64,000 nt of DNA. It comes from CAYSUS01 sp964434165 (lineage in GTDB: Bacteria; Planctomycetota; Planctomycetia; Pirellulales; Thermoguttaceae). The notes beneath the pieces are model-generated. The model was not told the DNA's origin. It ran no database searches and worked only from the letters and a program-made list of their open reading frames with translations. Position numbers and translations under genes: made by a program. How positions within the stretch are numbered: the first letter of the stretch is position 1; every line of letters begins with the position of its first letter. Of this stretch, positions 17,636 to 25,621 are shown piece by piece. The stretch lies in the NCBI GenBank assembly GCA_964434165.1, contig CAYSUS010000037.1, forward strand, positions 1 to 64,000, given 5' to 3'.

Positions 17636-18529
17636 TCACGGCCTGCCCTTCTTCCATGCCCGCACGTACTCGACGCGAAACGTCGAGGGCAGGTCCTTGT
17701 CCTTGGGCATTCCGAACCACTTGGGCATGGTCTCGCTGTCGAAGATCATGAACAGCGCCTGGTGCCAGTGCGTGTTCTCCACGGATCGGACCCGCACGCC
17801 GTCCACGTAGTACTGGATGGCCTCCTCGTCCCACTCCAGGCCGTAAACGTGGTAGTCGTCGGCCAGGCGCCACGGGGCGGCCCACGCGCCGCCGGCGCTC
17901 CAGTGCTTCTTCTCCCGCGGCGTGCGGAACACGTGCACGTTCATGTTCACCTTGTGCTCGAAGCCCGGGGCGCCCCCGCCGATCTCGAACACGTCGATCT
18001 CGGTCAGCCAGCCGGGCTCCTTCTCCACCTGGAACCAGAACGAGCTCGACCCGGCCGAGCGCATCGGCCTGGCCTTCACTTCGTAGTAGCCGTAGGCCGA
18101 CCGGGCCTTGGAGTGCAGCGCGGCGCTCGTATAATCGCGGTAGCCGTGCTTCTGGAGCGCCTCGGGGACCTCCTCCCTGCGCATGGTGAGCTGGAGCTTG
18201 CCGTCGGCGACCGTGACGTTCTTGTCGCGGAACAGGGACGGCTGGCGTCCCTTCCACCAGTAGAGGCCCACGGTCCACTTCGAGGCGTCGAGCTGCCCGG
18301 CCTCGAACTCGTCGCTCATCGGCGCGAACCGGACCCACCCGCCGTGGTTCTCCTGGTCCGAGAGCGGCAGGGCGTCGGTGACCCTCCTGGGCGTCTCGCC
18401 CAAGGGACCTTTTCGGTTCCAGATCTTCGCGGGCCGAAGGTCCGCGGCCGGGGCATCCCGCTCCTCGGCCCCTGCGCGCGAGCCGGCCAGTACAAGCGCG
18501 ATCAACAGCAAGTCCAGGCGGAAACGCAT
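17636..18529 (-). CDS. secreted glycoside hydrolase family 16 enzyme
   Basis: A 297-residue protein whose catalytic signature is intact: E177-I-D179-V-F-E182 within WLTEIDVFEIGG. That is the ExDxxE nucleophile/acid-base motif of GH16, in its agarase/carrageenase/laminarinase-like form with the extra residue. The start at 18529 follows AAAGGA and gives a signal peptide (1-21). The jelly-roll strands are visible before and after (YGYYEVKARPM, SSSFWFQV, HVYGLEWDEEAIQYYVDGV). It probably cleaves a marine or plant beta-glucan or galactan outside the cytoplasm. The gene lies 42 bp after the esterase gene upstream and 61 bp before the ECF sigma gene downstream, consistent with a four-gene unit. Confidence 0.9.
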   Translation of the reverse strand: MRFRLDLLLIALVLAGSRAGAEERDAPAADLRPAKIWNRKGPLGETPRRVTDALPLSDQENHGGWVRFAPMSDEFEAGQLDASKWTVGLYWWKGRQPSLFRDKNVTVADGKLQLTMRREEVPEALQKHGYRDYTSAALHSKARSAYGYYEVKARPMRSAGSSSFWFQVEKEPGWLTEIDVFEIGGGAPGFEHKVNMNVHVFRTPREKKHWSAGGAWAAPWRLADDYHVYGLEWDEEAIQYYVDGVRVRSVENTHWHQALFMIFDSETMPKWFGMPKDKDLPSTFRVEYVRAWKKGRP

Positions 18530-18570
18530 CGCACGTCCTTTCTGGGCGGCCCCGAGGATTGGCGGAACGG

Positions 18571-19449
18571 TCACTCCTTCGACCCATCTTGCTTGGGCTT
18601 CAGATAGCCGAGAGACACCAGGAACTCATCCATCCGGCTCGTCGTCTTCTCCAGCCACGGAGGACGGTTGAAGAAGCCGTGTCCCTGTCCTTCCGCGGTG
18701 TACATCTCGGCGCGATGCCCCAGCTTCTTCGACTTGGCCACGAACTCCTCGCCCAGTAGCATCAGGCGGTCCTTCGTTCCAAAGAGGAGAAGCGTTGGGG
18801 GGCTGTCCTTCTCCAGGTGCGTCGTCGGGGAGAGGGCCTTGGCCAGCGACTCGTCTTCCCCAATCCGCTTCATCAGTGGCGGGATGCCGGAAAACCGCAA
18901 CACGGGGTTGTAGAGGACCATGGCGTTGGGCCTCGAAGAGATGCTGGTCTCCTCTCCGTCGGCTTCAAGGCCAGGGGCCAATCCGGTGCAGCCCGCGATA
19001 TGGCCTCCTGCCGACCCACCCGCCGCAACGATGCGGTCCGGGTCGATGCCCAGCTTGCCGGCGTTCTGCCGCATCCAACGCACGGCGCTCTTGGCGTCCT
19101 CGACACACTCCCTGGGCGTGACGCCGTGCCGCGACTTCACCCGGTAGTCGGCTCGGGCTGCTACCATGCCGCGGGAGGCCAAGTGCTTGGCCTGGGGCTC
19201 GAACTGCCCCACGCTTCCCCGGGCCCATCCTCCGCCGAAGAAGAACACCACCGCAGGCCGCTTGTCCGACTCCTTCCACCCGGGCGGGAAGTGGACGATG
19301 ACCTCGAGGCCCGCCTGCTCCGTCTTCTTGTAGGTGAAGGTCTTGGTCGCCGCCTCATTGTCGGCCTGGGCGGCACTCAACAAACCCATCGCGGACAAGC
19401 ACATCGAGAGAAGAAATCCGGGTGGTCGCGTCATCGTGCCGTGCACCAT
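18571..19449 (-). CDS. secreted alpha/beta-hydrolase esterase
   Basis: A 292-residue alpha/beta-hydrolase of the acetyl-xylan/carbohydrate esterase type. It has the oxyanion FFFGGGW (69-75), nucleophile Ser146 in GGSAGG, Asp227 in FGTKDR and His257 in GQGHGFF. The ATG at 19449 is chosen because GGGAG precedes it by 5 nt; the next ATG at 19434 starts the signal peptide itself (PGFLLSMCLSAMGLLSAAQA). Earlier in-frame ATGs lack support. The gene precedes GH16 on the same strand, so it may remove acetyl groups from the same polysaccharide that GH16 cleaves. Periplasmic or extracellular location is likely. Confidence 0.87.
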   Translation of the reverse strand: MVHGTMTRPPGFLLSMCLSAMGLLSAAQADNEAATKTFTYKKTEQAGLEVIVHFPPGWKESDKRPAVVFFFGGGWARGSVGQFEPQAKHLASRGMVAARADYRVKSRHGVTPRECVEDAKSAVRWMRQNAGKLGIDPDRIVAAGGSAGGHIAGCTGLAPGLEADGEETSISSRPNAMVLYNPVLRFSGIPPLMKRIGEDESLAKALSPTTHLEKDSPPTLLLFGTKDRLMLLGEEFVAKSKKLGHRAEMYTAEGQGHGFFNRPPWLEKTTSRMDEFLVSLGYLKPKQDGSKE

Positions 19450-19588
19450 GGTGGCTCCCATTAGGCTTGGATCTGAGCGGTCCAGATGGCCTGATTCTCG
19501 CACCAGCTGGTCCCCGCTGCAACGGGCGGCAGCGGCCCGGAGTCGGGAGGCGATGGGCTAGGCGACGACGCCGGGGACCTGCTGCGCG

Positions 19589-19617
19589 TTGATTCCTTTG
19601 CCCTGAGCAAATAGACT
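19589..19617 (+). promoter_or_regulatory. possible sigma-70-like promoter for PEP-CTERM gene
   Basis: TTGATT at 19589-19594 and TAGACT at 19612-19617 are separated by 17 bp, about 100 bp before the PEP-CTERM ATG. A perfect 10-bp palindrome, GACACGTGTC (19627-19636), lies just after and could be an operator. Both are inspection-based. Confidence 0.3.
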
Positions 19618-19719
19618 CATGGGTGCGACACGTGTCCCTGCAATGGGGGTCGCCTCGCAGTATTTGGACTTTTTGCCGGGCGGGGTCAACACCAGAACTG
19701 AGCTTCTTGGGGGGTCGTC

Positions 19720-21780
19720 ATGAGTTCACGTCGTGATAGCATCGCTTGGCTTGTTCTTTCGTTCGTCGTTCTCGGAGCGACTGGCGCCGAGGCGGGCCCC
19801 TTGGACGTACCCGGCCTTCAAGCCTGGTACCGCGCCGACTCCATCGCGGGCCTCTCCGATGGAGATGCCGTGGCATCCTGGCTCGACTCCGGCACCGTGG
19901 GCAACGACGCGGGTCAAACCGATCCGACCCGACGGCCCACCTACCTCCCAAGCGTCGCAGGGTTGGGAGGGCAGCCGGCCGTGCGCTTCGGCACCGCCGG
20001 GGCCCAGCATTGGCTCGACTTCGACGGCACCTTCCTGGCCAACACGCCCTACACGTTCGTCATCGTCGAGGGCCGCGGCTCCGCGCGCGGCGAGAACTAC
20101 TTCACCGGCGGCTCCGCCAATAGCGCCAACTCGCAGCTCATCCTCGGCTACCGCGACAACACGACCATGACGCTGGCCCAGTACTCCAACGACCTCGACG
20201 CCGCCGTGCCGGGCTTCGATGGCCAGCAGTTCGTGCTCAACACATTCGTCTCGGACGACAGCGCGGGGAAGGCCATCTATCGGTCCGGGAACCTGGCCGG
20301 GACGAACACCGACACGACGCTCCTGAGCGACTACCAAGGCGCAGGCCTCGGCGGACGGTTCCGCACCTACGAGGGCGACATCGCCGAGGTGCTGATCTAC
20401 GACCGCGCGCTCTCCACCGGCGAGCGCCGCCAGGTCGAGGGCTACCTGGCCGAAAAGCACGGCATCCCCTGGGTGACTTCCTTTTCCAGCGCTTCGGACC
20501 TCGATCTGTCGGGCAACATGGTCTATGCCGTGAACGTCGGCGGCACGGTGTCGCTTCCGGTGCGCGGCGTGGAATTCACGCGGGAGGACGCGACCGGCGT
20601 CGAGGTCGCATCCAACAAGATCGCCAACCCGTGGGCGGCGCGGCCCGATCTGGGTTCCACGCCCGACGACGAAAACCTGGAGAGCATCCTCCACAGCATC
20701 CGCTGGTCGGACACGACGGGCGTGTCCGTCGATCTGGACGTGGTGCCCGGCCGCCGCTACAAACTGCAACTGCTGGCCACGGAGAACTCCAGCGTTACGC
20801 CCGGAGGCCGGCATTTCGACATCAGCGTGGAAGGGGCCTTGACTGTGGATGAGATAGACGTGGCTGCCGTGGCCGGCACGACGGGCTCTCCCACGGCGGG
20901 CGCTCGGTACACGCAGACGGTGCTGGCCACCAGCGACACGCTGAGTGTTCTCCTGGGGCGCGGAAGCACGGCCGGCGACAGGAATCCGATCCTCGGCGCC
21001 CTGACCCTGGAGGCGGTGGGAGCGTACGCCCTGCCCGACGTGGTGCGGCGAGACAACCCGCGGATCTACTTCCGCATGAACGAGCCGGTCGGCACCGCGG
21101 CGGCGTTGGACCGGGCCTCCTACGGCGGGCTTCAGGACGGGACCTACGAGAACGGCCCGGTGCTGGGGCAGACCGGCATCCCCGGCAACTGGCCGGAGGG
21201 CGATACGGCCGCGCGCTTCGACGGAGTGGACGACTTCGTCAAGGTCTCGGACAAGCCGGCCGGCGACTACACGGCCTATTCGCTGGAGGCCTGGGTCCGC
21301 ACCGAGAGCACGGACAACCAGGGGATCTTCGTGCGCACGGCCGACGACAACCTCGGCTTGAACTCGCACGAGATGTGGATCCGTGACGGGGTGTTCGCGC
21401 TGCGAACCTGGGTCGGCTCCGAGAGGGTCGTCACCGGCGAGACGCTCGTCGAGCCGGGCCAGTGGTATCACGTCGTGGCCACCGCGGAGAACGACGGGCT
21501 GATGCGCCTGTTCGTCAACGGCGAGGAGGAGGGGACCGCGGCGACCGTCGGCACCCTGTGGGACGGCGGCAACCAGTGGTACATCGGCTCGGAGGTCCTC
21601 GACGTGGGGTATTTCCAGGGCCTGATGGACGAGGTGGCCATCTACGATTACGCCCTGTCGCCCCAGGCGATTCGCGAGCATTACGTGGCGGGTGTGCCCG
21701 AGCCGAGCACCCTGGTGCTCCTGGGGCTGGGCCTCGTGGGCCTGGCGGTCTGGGCGCGGAGGCGCAAGCGCGCGCATTGA
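19720..21780 (+). CDS. PEP-CTERM surface protein with LamG-like domains
   Basis: A 686-residue secreted protein. Signal peptide 1-25. Residues about 30-245 form a first LamG/concanavalin-like domain (GLQAWYRADSI ... GDIAEVLIYDRALSTGERRQVEGYLAEKHGI). Residues 250-430 look like a malectin-like or beta-sandwich module. Residues 450-650 form a second LamG-like domain (YFRMNEPVGT ... DEVAIYDYALSPQAIREHY). The C-terminus VPEPSTLVLLGLGLVGLAVWARRRKRAH is a perfect PEP-CTERM signal: a PEP motif, a transmembrane helix and a basic tail. It predicts export and cleavage by an exosortase, with delivery to the exopolysaccharide matrix. No exosortase is in the window. It is the first gene of a likely pair with the HzsA-related gene 62 bp downstream. 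Confidence 0.9.
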   Translation: MSSRRDSIAWLVLSFVVLGATGAEAGPLDVPGLQAWYRADSIAGLSDGDAVASWLDSGTVGNDAGQTDPTRRPTYLPSVAGLGGQPAVRFGTAGAQHWLDFDGTFLANTPYTFVIVEGRGSARGENYFTGGSANSANSQLILGYRDNTTMTLAQYSNDLDAAVPGFDGQQFVLNTFVSDDSAGKAIYRSGNLAGTNTDTTLLSDYQGAGLGGRFRTYEGDIAEVLIYDRALSTGERRQVEGYLAEKHGIPWVTSFSSASDLDLSGNMVYAVNVGGTVSLPVRGVEFTREDATGVEVASNKIANPWAARPDLGSTPDDENLESILHSIRWSDTTGVSVDLDVVPGRRYKLQLLATENSSVTPGGRHFDISVEGALTVDEIDVAAVAGTTGSPTAGARYTQTVLATSDTLSVLLGRGSTAGDRNPILGALTLEAVGAYALPDVVRRDNPRIYFRMNEPVGTAAALDRASYGGLQDGTYENGPVLGQTGIPGNWPEGDTAARFDGVDDFVKVSDKPAGDYTAYSLEAWVRTESTDNQGIFVRTADDNLGLNSHEMWIRDGVFALRTWVGSERVVTGETLVEPGQWYHVVATAENDGLMRLFVNGEEEGTAATVGTLWDGGNQWYIGSEVLDVGYFQGLMDEVAIYDYALSPQAIREHYVAGVPEPSTLVLLGLGLVGLAVWARRRKRAH

Positions 21781-21842
21781 GCGATCCGCCGCGGCCTGCG
21801 CGCCGGATCGGCCATTTCCACAGCGACTGGAGGATCATCGCC

Positions 21843-24800
21843 ATGAAGGCATTTTGGGGAGGATTGCACGCCGGCATCGTCACGGCCCTGCTCACGTTCG
21901 TGGCCGCAGCTCCGTCTCGGGCCGCGGCCCCGCCCCAGGACCGGGCCCAGGCCGAGCCGCGGATGCGGGCCCTGCTCGACGCCCCGCTTCTGTTCGTCAA
22001 GCGGCACTCCTACAAGGGCATCCACATTTACGACACGTTCTACAAGTGGCCGCCGGGCGGGGGCGGGATCTACCTCCTGGAGAACCCCTCGGCCCCAAAG
22101 TCCGAGTGGAAGATCCGCCCGGTGATCGACGCCACCACGCCCGGCTCGCTGGGCGAGGGCGTCTATAACGATCCGGAACTGTCGTGGGACGCCAAGAAGC
22201 TCCTGTTCTGCTTCAAGGGCGAGGCGAAGGGGAGCACGAGCATCTACGAGATCGGCATCGACGGCCGCGGCCTGCGCCGCCTGACCGACCCGTCGGTCGC
22301 CTGCGCCTGCTACAAGGGAAGCCACGGCGGCCAGCACGACATCGCGCCGGCGTATCTTCCGGACGGGCGGATCGTGTTCCTCTCCACGCGGCCCAGCGGC
22401 CTCGTGCCCTGCGCCAACGAGGGCGTGAGCATCCTCCACGTGATGAACGCCGACGGGTCGGACATGCACCCGATCTCCGTCAACAACGTCAACGAGTTCG
22501 ACCCGTCGATCCTGCCGGACGGGCGCATCCTCTTCGGCCGCTGGGAATACGTCGATAAGAACGCCCTGACGATCCAGTCGCTGTGGACCGTCAACCCGGA
22601 CGGCACCAGCGAGACGGCCCTGTTCGCCAACAACATGGTGTTCCCCGAGGCGATCCTCGACGCGCGGCCCGTGCCGGACTCGCACCTGGTGGTGGGCTCG
22701 TTCACCAAGCACAATGCCCCGCCCCGCGGCTCGATCGCCCTGGTCGATCCCCGCGCGGGCAAGAACGGGGCCCAGGCGGTGTTCAACCTGGAGCATCCGG
22801 ACGATCCGACCTTCGACCGCGGCGACTCGTGCTCGCCCTGGCCCGTCACCGCGGACGTGTTCCTGTTCAGCGGGCGGCCCGGGGGGCACGAGCGCAACGC
22901 GATCGAGATGATCGACCGCCGGGGGCACCGTTTCGTCCTGCTCTCCGATCCCGAGTTCTGCCTGCACTCGCCCATGCTGGTCAAGCCCCGGCCGGTCCCG
23001 CGGATCGTCGCCGACGTGGCCGACCGTCGCCAGCGCGTCGGGCGGTTCTTCGTGCAGGACGTGTACCGCGGTCTGGACGGCGTGCGCCCCGGCGAAGTGA
23101 AGTGGCTCCGCGTGATCGAGGAGACCTCGCGCGTCAGCCCCACGCCCGGCGGGCGCAGCCCCTACAACCAGACGTTCCTGATCAGCGCGGCGCTGGCGTT
23201 CAGCGCCAAGAACTACCTGGGGATCGTGCCGGTCGAGCCGGACGGCTCGGCCTATTTCGAGGTCCCCTCGGGCCGCGCCGTGTATCTCCAGGCGCTCGAC
23301 GAGCAGATGCGGTTGATTCAAAGCATGCGCACGTTCGTGCAGGCCGTGCCCGGCACGACGCGCTCCTGCATCGGCTGCCACGAGCACAAGTACACGGCGG
23401 CGGAGAACGCCGCGCGGCTCCGCAAGGTACTCGACCGCGAGCCCAGCCGCCTTCAGCCCGAGTCGTGGGGCACCGGCTACCTCGACTATCCCACCATGGT
23501 CCAGCCGATCCTCGACCGGCACTGCGTGCGCTGCCACGGCGGCGAGGAGGGGATGGCCGCCAGGATGGACCTCTCCGGCGGGTGGACCGAGCACTTCAGC
23601 ATCAGCTACGAGAACCTGGCCAACCGCTGCGAGACCCAGCTCGAAGCCTACTGGATCAAGGCCATCGACTGCATGAACGGCACGGCCCTGTGGTCCTCGC
23701 GCCTGTTCGCGCCGCGGAGCCACGGTTCCGGCGCGGCCCCGCTGGCCAGGCTCATCGTGGACGGCCACGACGGCCATGTCCCGGACCTCTCCACCCCGGA
23801 GCGCGACCTGCTCCTGGCCTGGATCGACAGCAACGGCGTCTATCACGGCACCTGGGATTATACCCAGTACGGATGCAACATCCGCGCCTGGCCGGCCATC
23901 CGGCAGGCCCTGGCCGCCGAAATGAAGACAGCCGGCTGCCTCGAGTGCCACGCCAGTGGCCAGACCGTGGCGTTCGATAACGACTGGATCAACCTCCGTA
24001 CTCCCGAGCGAAGCCGCATCCTCCGCGCGCCGCTTGCGCCGGGCGGCGAAGGGCTCGGGCTGGGCTTCTGCCGCCAGCGCAAGCTCGATCCGGGATTCCG
24101 GCGGATTCGCCTCTTGTGGAGCGGCTATGCCCACGCCGTGCAGCCACCGGAGAAGTTCCCGCACGAGCCGTTCACGCGGGCTGAAAGCGAGGGCGATCCG
24201 GCGGTCAGCTTCGCCTCGACCGACGACCCGCACTACCAGGCCATGCTGGCGATCCTCCGCAAGGGCCGCGAGCAGGCCCTGGCCGAGCCCCGCGTCGAGA
24301 TGCCCGGGGCCGTGGTCCTGCCCGGCAAGAGCCGGTGCTTCATCCCGCCCCCCGTCCCCGAGGTGGCGTACCCGATGCAGGCCGAAGTGGACCGCCACGG
24401 CGTGGTCCGGCTGGCGTGGGAGCGCTCGGCCCGCACCATCGGACTGGAGGCCGAAGTGCACCGCTCGGACGCTGGCAACTTCACCCCGTCGGAGTCCACC
24501 CTGCTGGCAACCACGACCCTGGGCCGCCACCTGGACGAGACCGCGCCGACGGGCGCGCAACACTACGCCCTGGTGCTGGCCTCGGGCGAGGAGCGGAGCA
24601 AGCCCGCGTACGTATCGGTGACGGTGCCCACGCCGCCGCCGCCGACTGCGCCCGTCGCGCTGAAGGCCGAGCCGGCCTCCTTCTCCGTGCGCCTGAGCTG
24701 GAATGCCCCCGCCGATCCGGTCGCCGGGTACTATGTCGAGCGGCGCAAGGCGGACTCGGGCCAGTTCGAGCGAATCACGCCCGACCCGGTCCGGCAGACG

Positions 24801-25511
24801 GCGCTGGTCGACGGCGGCATCGAGCCCAAGGTGCGTCATACCTACCGTGTGCGCTCGGTCAGCCGCCGCGGAATCGAAAGCGAGCCCACGGCCGAGGCCA
24901 GCGCCGAGGCGATCATCATCCGCGAGCCTGTGTTCGAGGCGTCGCTGGACGGCAAGATCGAGGCGGCCCTCCATGGCGGCGAGTCCATCGCCGGCAAGCG
25001 GCACGGGCCGGCCAAGGCGGCCAGTGGCCAGTTGGACCTCGCCGGCGGCGGGCATGTCACGTTCAAACACGACGCCCGGTTCGAGTTGGGGCAGCCGTTC
25101 TCCCTGGAGTGCTGGGTCCGGCTCGACAAGCCGAGCCAGATGCCCGTCCTCGTGAGCTGCGGCCGATGGCGCGAGTCGGGCTGGTTCCTGCAAAGCATCG
25201 GGGGCCGGTGGCGGTGGCACGTGGCCGGGATCGACTGCGACGGCGGGCGATCGGCCCTCGGACGCTGGATCCACCTCGTGGGGACCTTCGACGGGCGCAC
25301 CGCCCGGCTCTTCGAGGACGGACGCCAGGTCGCCGAGGCCTCGGGCGAAGCCGTCGCTACGGTCTGGCCGGGCGACCTCTACCTGGGCCAGTACAGCGGC
25401 GGTGCGGCCGACTCCTACCAGGTCCTCGGCCGTCTGGCCGGCGTGAAGCTCTATCACCGGCCGCTGCAGGCCAAGGAGGCCGAGACCGCCAGCAAGGACA
25501 GGCCGGAATAG
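21843..25511 (+). CDS. HzsA-related protein with three haem-binding CxxCH motifs, FN3 and LamG domains
   Basis: A 1222-residue secreted protein. The ATG at 21843 follows GGAGG at a good distance and opens a signal peptide (1-28). Residues 60-490 resemble the middle beta-propeller-like domain of hydrazine-synthase alpha-related proteins (repeats such as DPELSWDAKKLLFCFK, LPDGRIVFLSTRP, MNADGSDMHPIS, LPDGRILFGRWEY). Three c-type haem motifs follow: C509IGCH, C561VRCH, C699LECH. Around 930-1025 is a fibronectin-III domain and 1030-1215 a LamG-like domain. True HzsA from anammox bacteria binds two haems and lacks the FN3/LamG tail, so hydrazine synthesis is unlikely; electron transfer or an unknown redox reaction outside the cytoplasm is more probable. 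No haem-lyase gene is seen in the window. Confidence 0.8.
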   Translation: MKAFWGGLHAGIVTALLTFVAAAPSRAAAPPQDRAQAEPRMRALLDAPLLFVKRHSYKGIHIYDTFYKWPPGGGGIYLLENPSAPKSEWKIRPVIDATTPGSLGEGVYNDPELSWDAKKLLFCFKGEAKGSTSIYEIGIDGRGLRRLTDPSVACACYKGSHGGQHDIAPAYLPDGRIVFLSTRPSGLVPCANEGVSILHVMNADGSDMHPISVNNVNEFDPSILPDGRILFGRWEYVDKNALTIQSLWTVNPDGTSETALFANNMVFPEAILDARPVPDSHLVVGSFTKHNAPPRGSIALVDPRAGKNGAQAVFNLEHPDDPTFDRGDSCSPWPVTADVFLFSGRPGGHERNAIEMIDRRGHRFVLLSDPEFCLHSPMLVKPRPVPRIVADVADRRQRVGRFFVQDVYRGLDGVRPGEVKWLRVIEETSRVSPTPGGRSPYNQTFLISAALAFSAKNYLGIVPVEPDGSAYFEVPSGRAVYLQALDEQMRLIQSMRTFVQAVPGTTRSCIGCHEHKYTAAENAARLRKVLDREPSRLQPESWGTGYLDYPTMVQPILDRHCVRCHGGEEGMAARMDLSGGWTEHFSISYENLANRCETQLEAYWIKAIDCMNGTALWSSRLFAPRSHGSGAAPLARLIVDGHDGHVPDLSTPERDLLLAWIDSNGVYHGTWDYTQYGCNIRAWPAIRQALAAEMKTAGCLECHASGQTVAFDNDWINLRTPERSRILRAPLAPGGEGLGLGFCRQRKLDPGFRRIRLLWSGYAHAVQPPEKFPHEPFTRAESEGDPAVSFASTDDPHYQAMLAILRKGREQALAEPRVEMPGAVVLPGKSRCFIPPPVPEVAYPMQAEVDRHGVVRLAWERSARTIGLEAEVHRSDAGNFTPSESTLLATTTLGRHLDETAPTGAQHYALVLASGEERSKPAYVSVTVPTPPPPTAPVALKAEPASFSVRLSWNAPADPVAGYYVERRKADSGQFERITPDPVRQTALVDGGIEPKVRHTYRVRSVSRRGIESEPTAEASAEAIIIREPVFEASLDGKIEAALHGGESIAGKRHGPAKAASGQLDLAGGGHVTFKHDARFELGQPFSLECWVRLDKPSQMPVLVSCGRWRESGWFLQSIGGRWRWHVAGIDCDGGRSALGRWIHLVGTFDGRTARLFEDGRQVAEASGEAVATVWPGDLYLGQYSGGAADSYQVLGRLAGVKLYHRPLQAKEAETASKDRPE

Positions 25512-25621
25512 GGCGCTCGCGCTTTCCGCGGCCGCGAGTCCTGTCCCGGCCCGCGGATTGGCTGCATGCAGGACGCCTTCGAGAAGAGACGCCCGACCTC
25601 GTACCCCTTGAAGCGCTTGTG

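Noticed and set aside
21462..21842. Upstream extension of the HzsA-related frame into the PEP-CTERM gene
   Set aside because: The extension would remove the signal peptide and overlap another gene; the ATG at 21843 with GGAGG is much better.
21681..25457. 1258-codon frame antisense to the HzsA-related gene
   Set aside because: No motifs; the sense strand carries CxxCH and a signal peptide.
21843..25511. Idea that the organism is an anammox bacterium, from the HzsA-like protein
   Set aside because: There are three CxxCH motifs with an FN3/LamG tail and no HzsB, HzsC or other anammox genes; related proteins occur in many planctomycetes that do not perform anammox.
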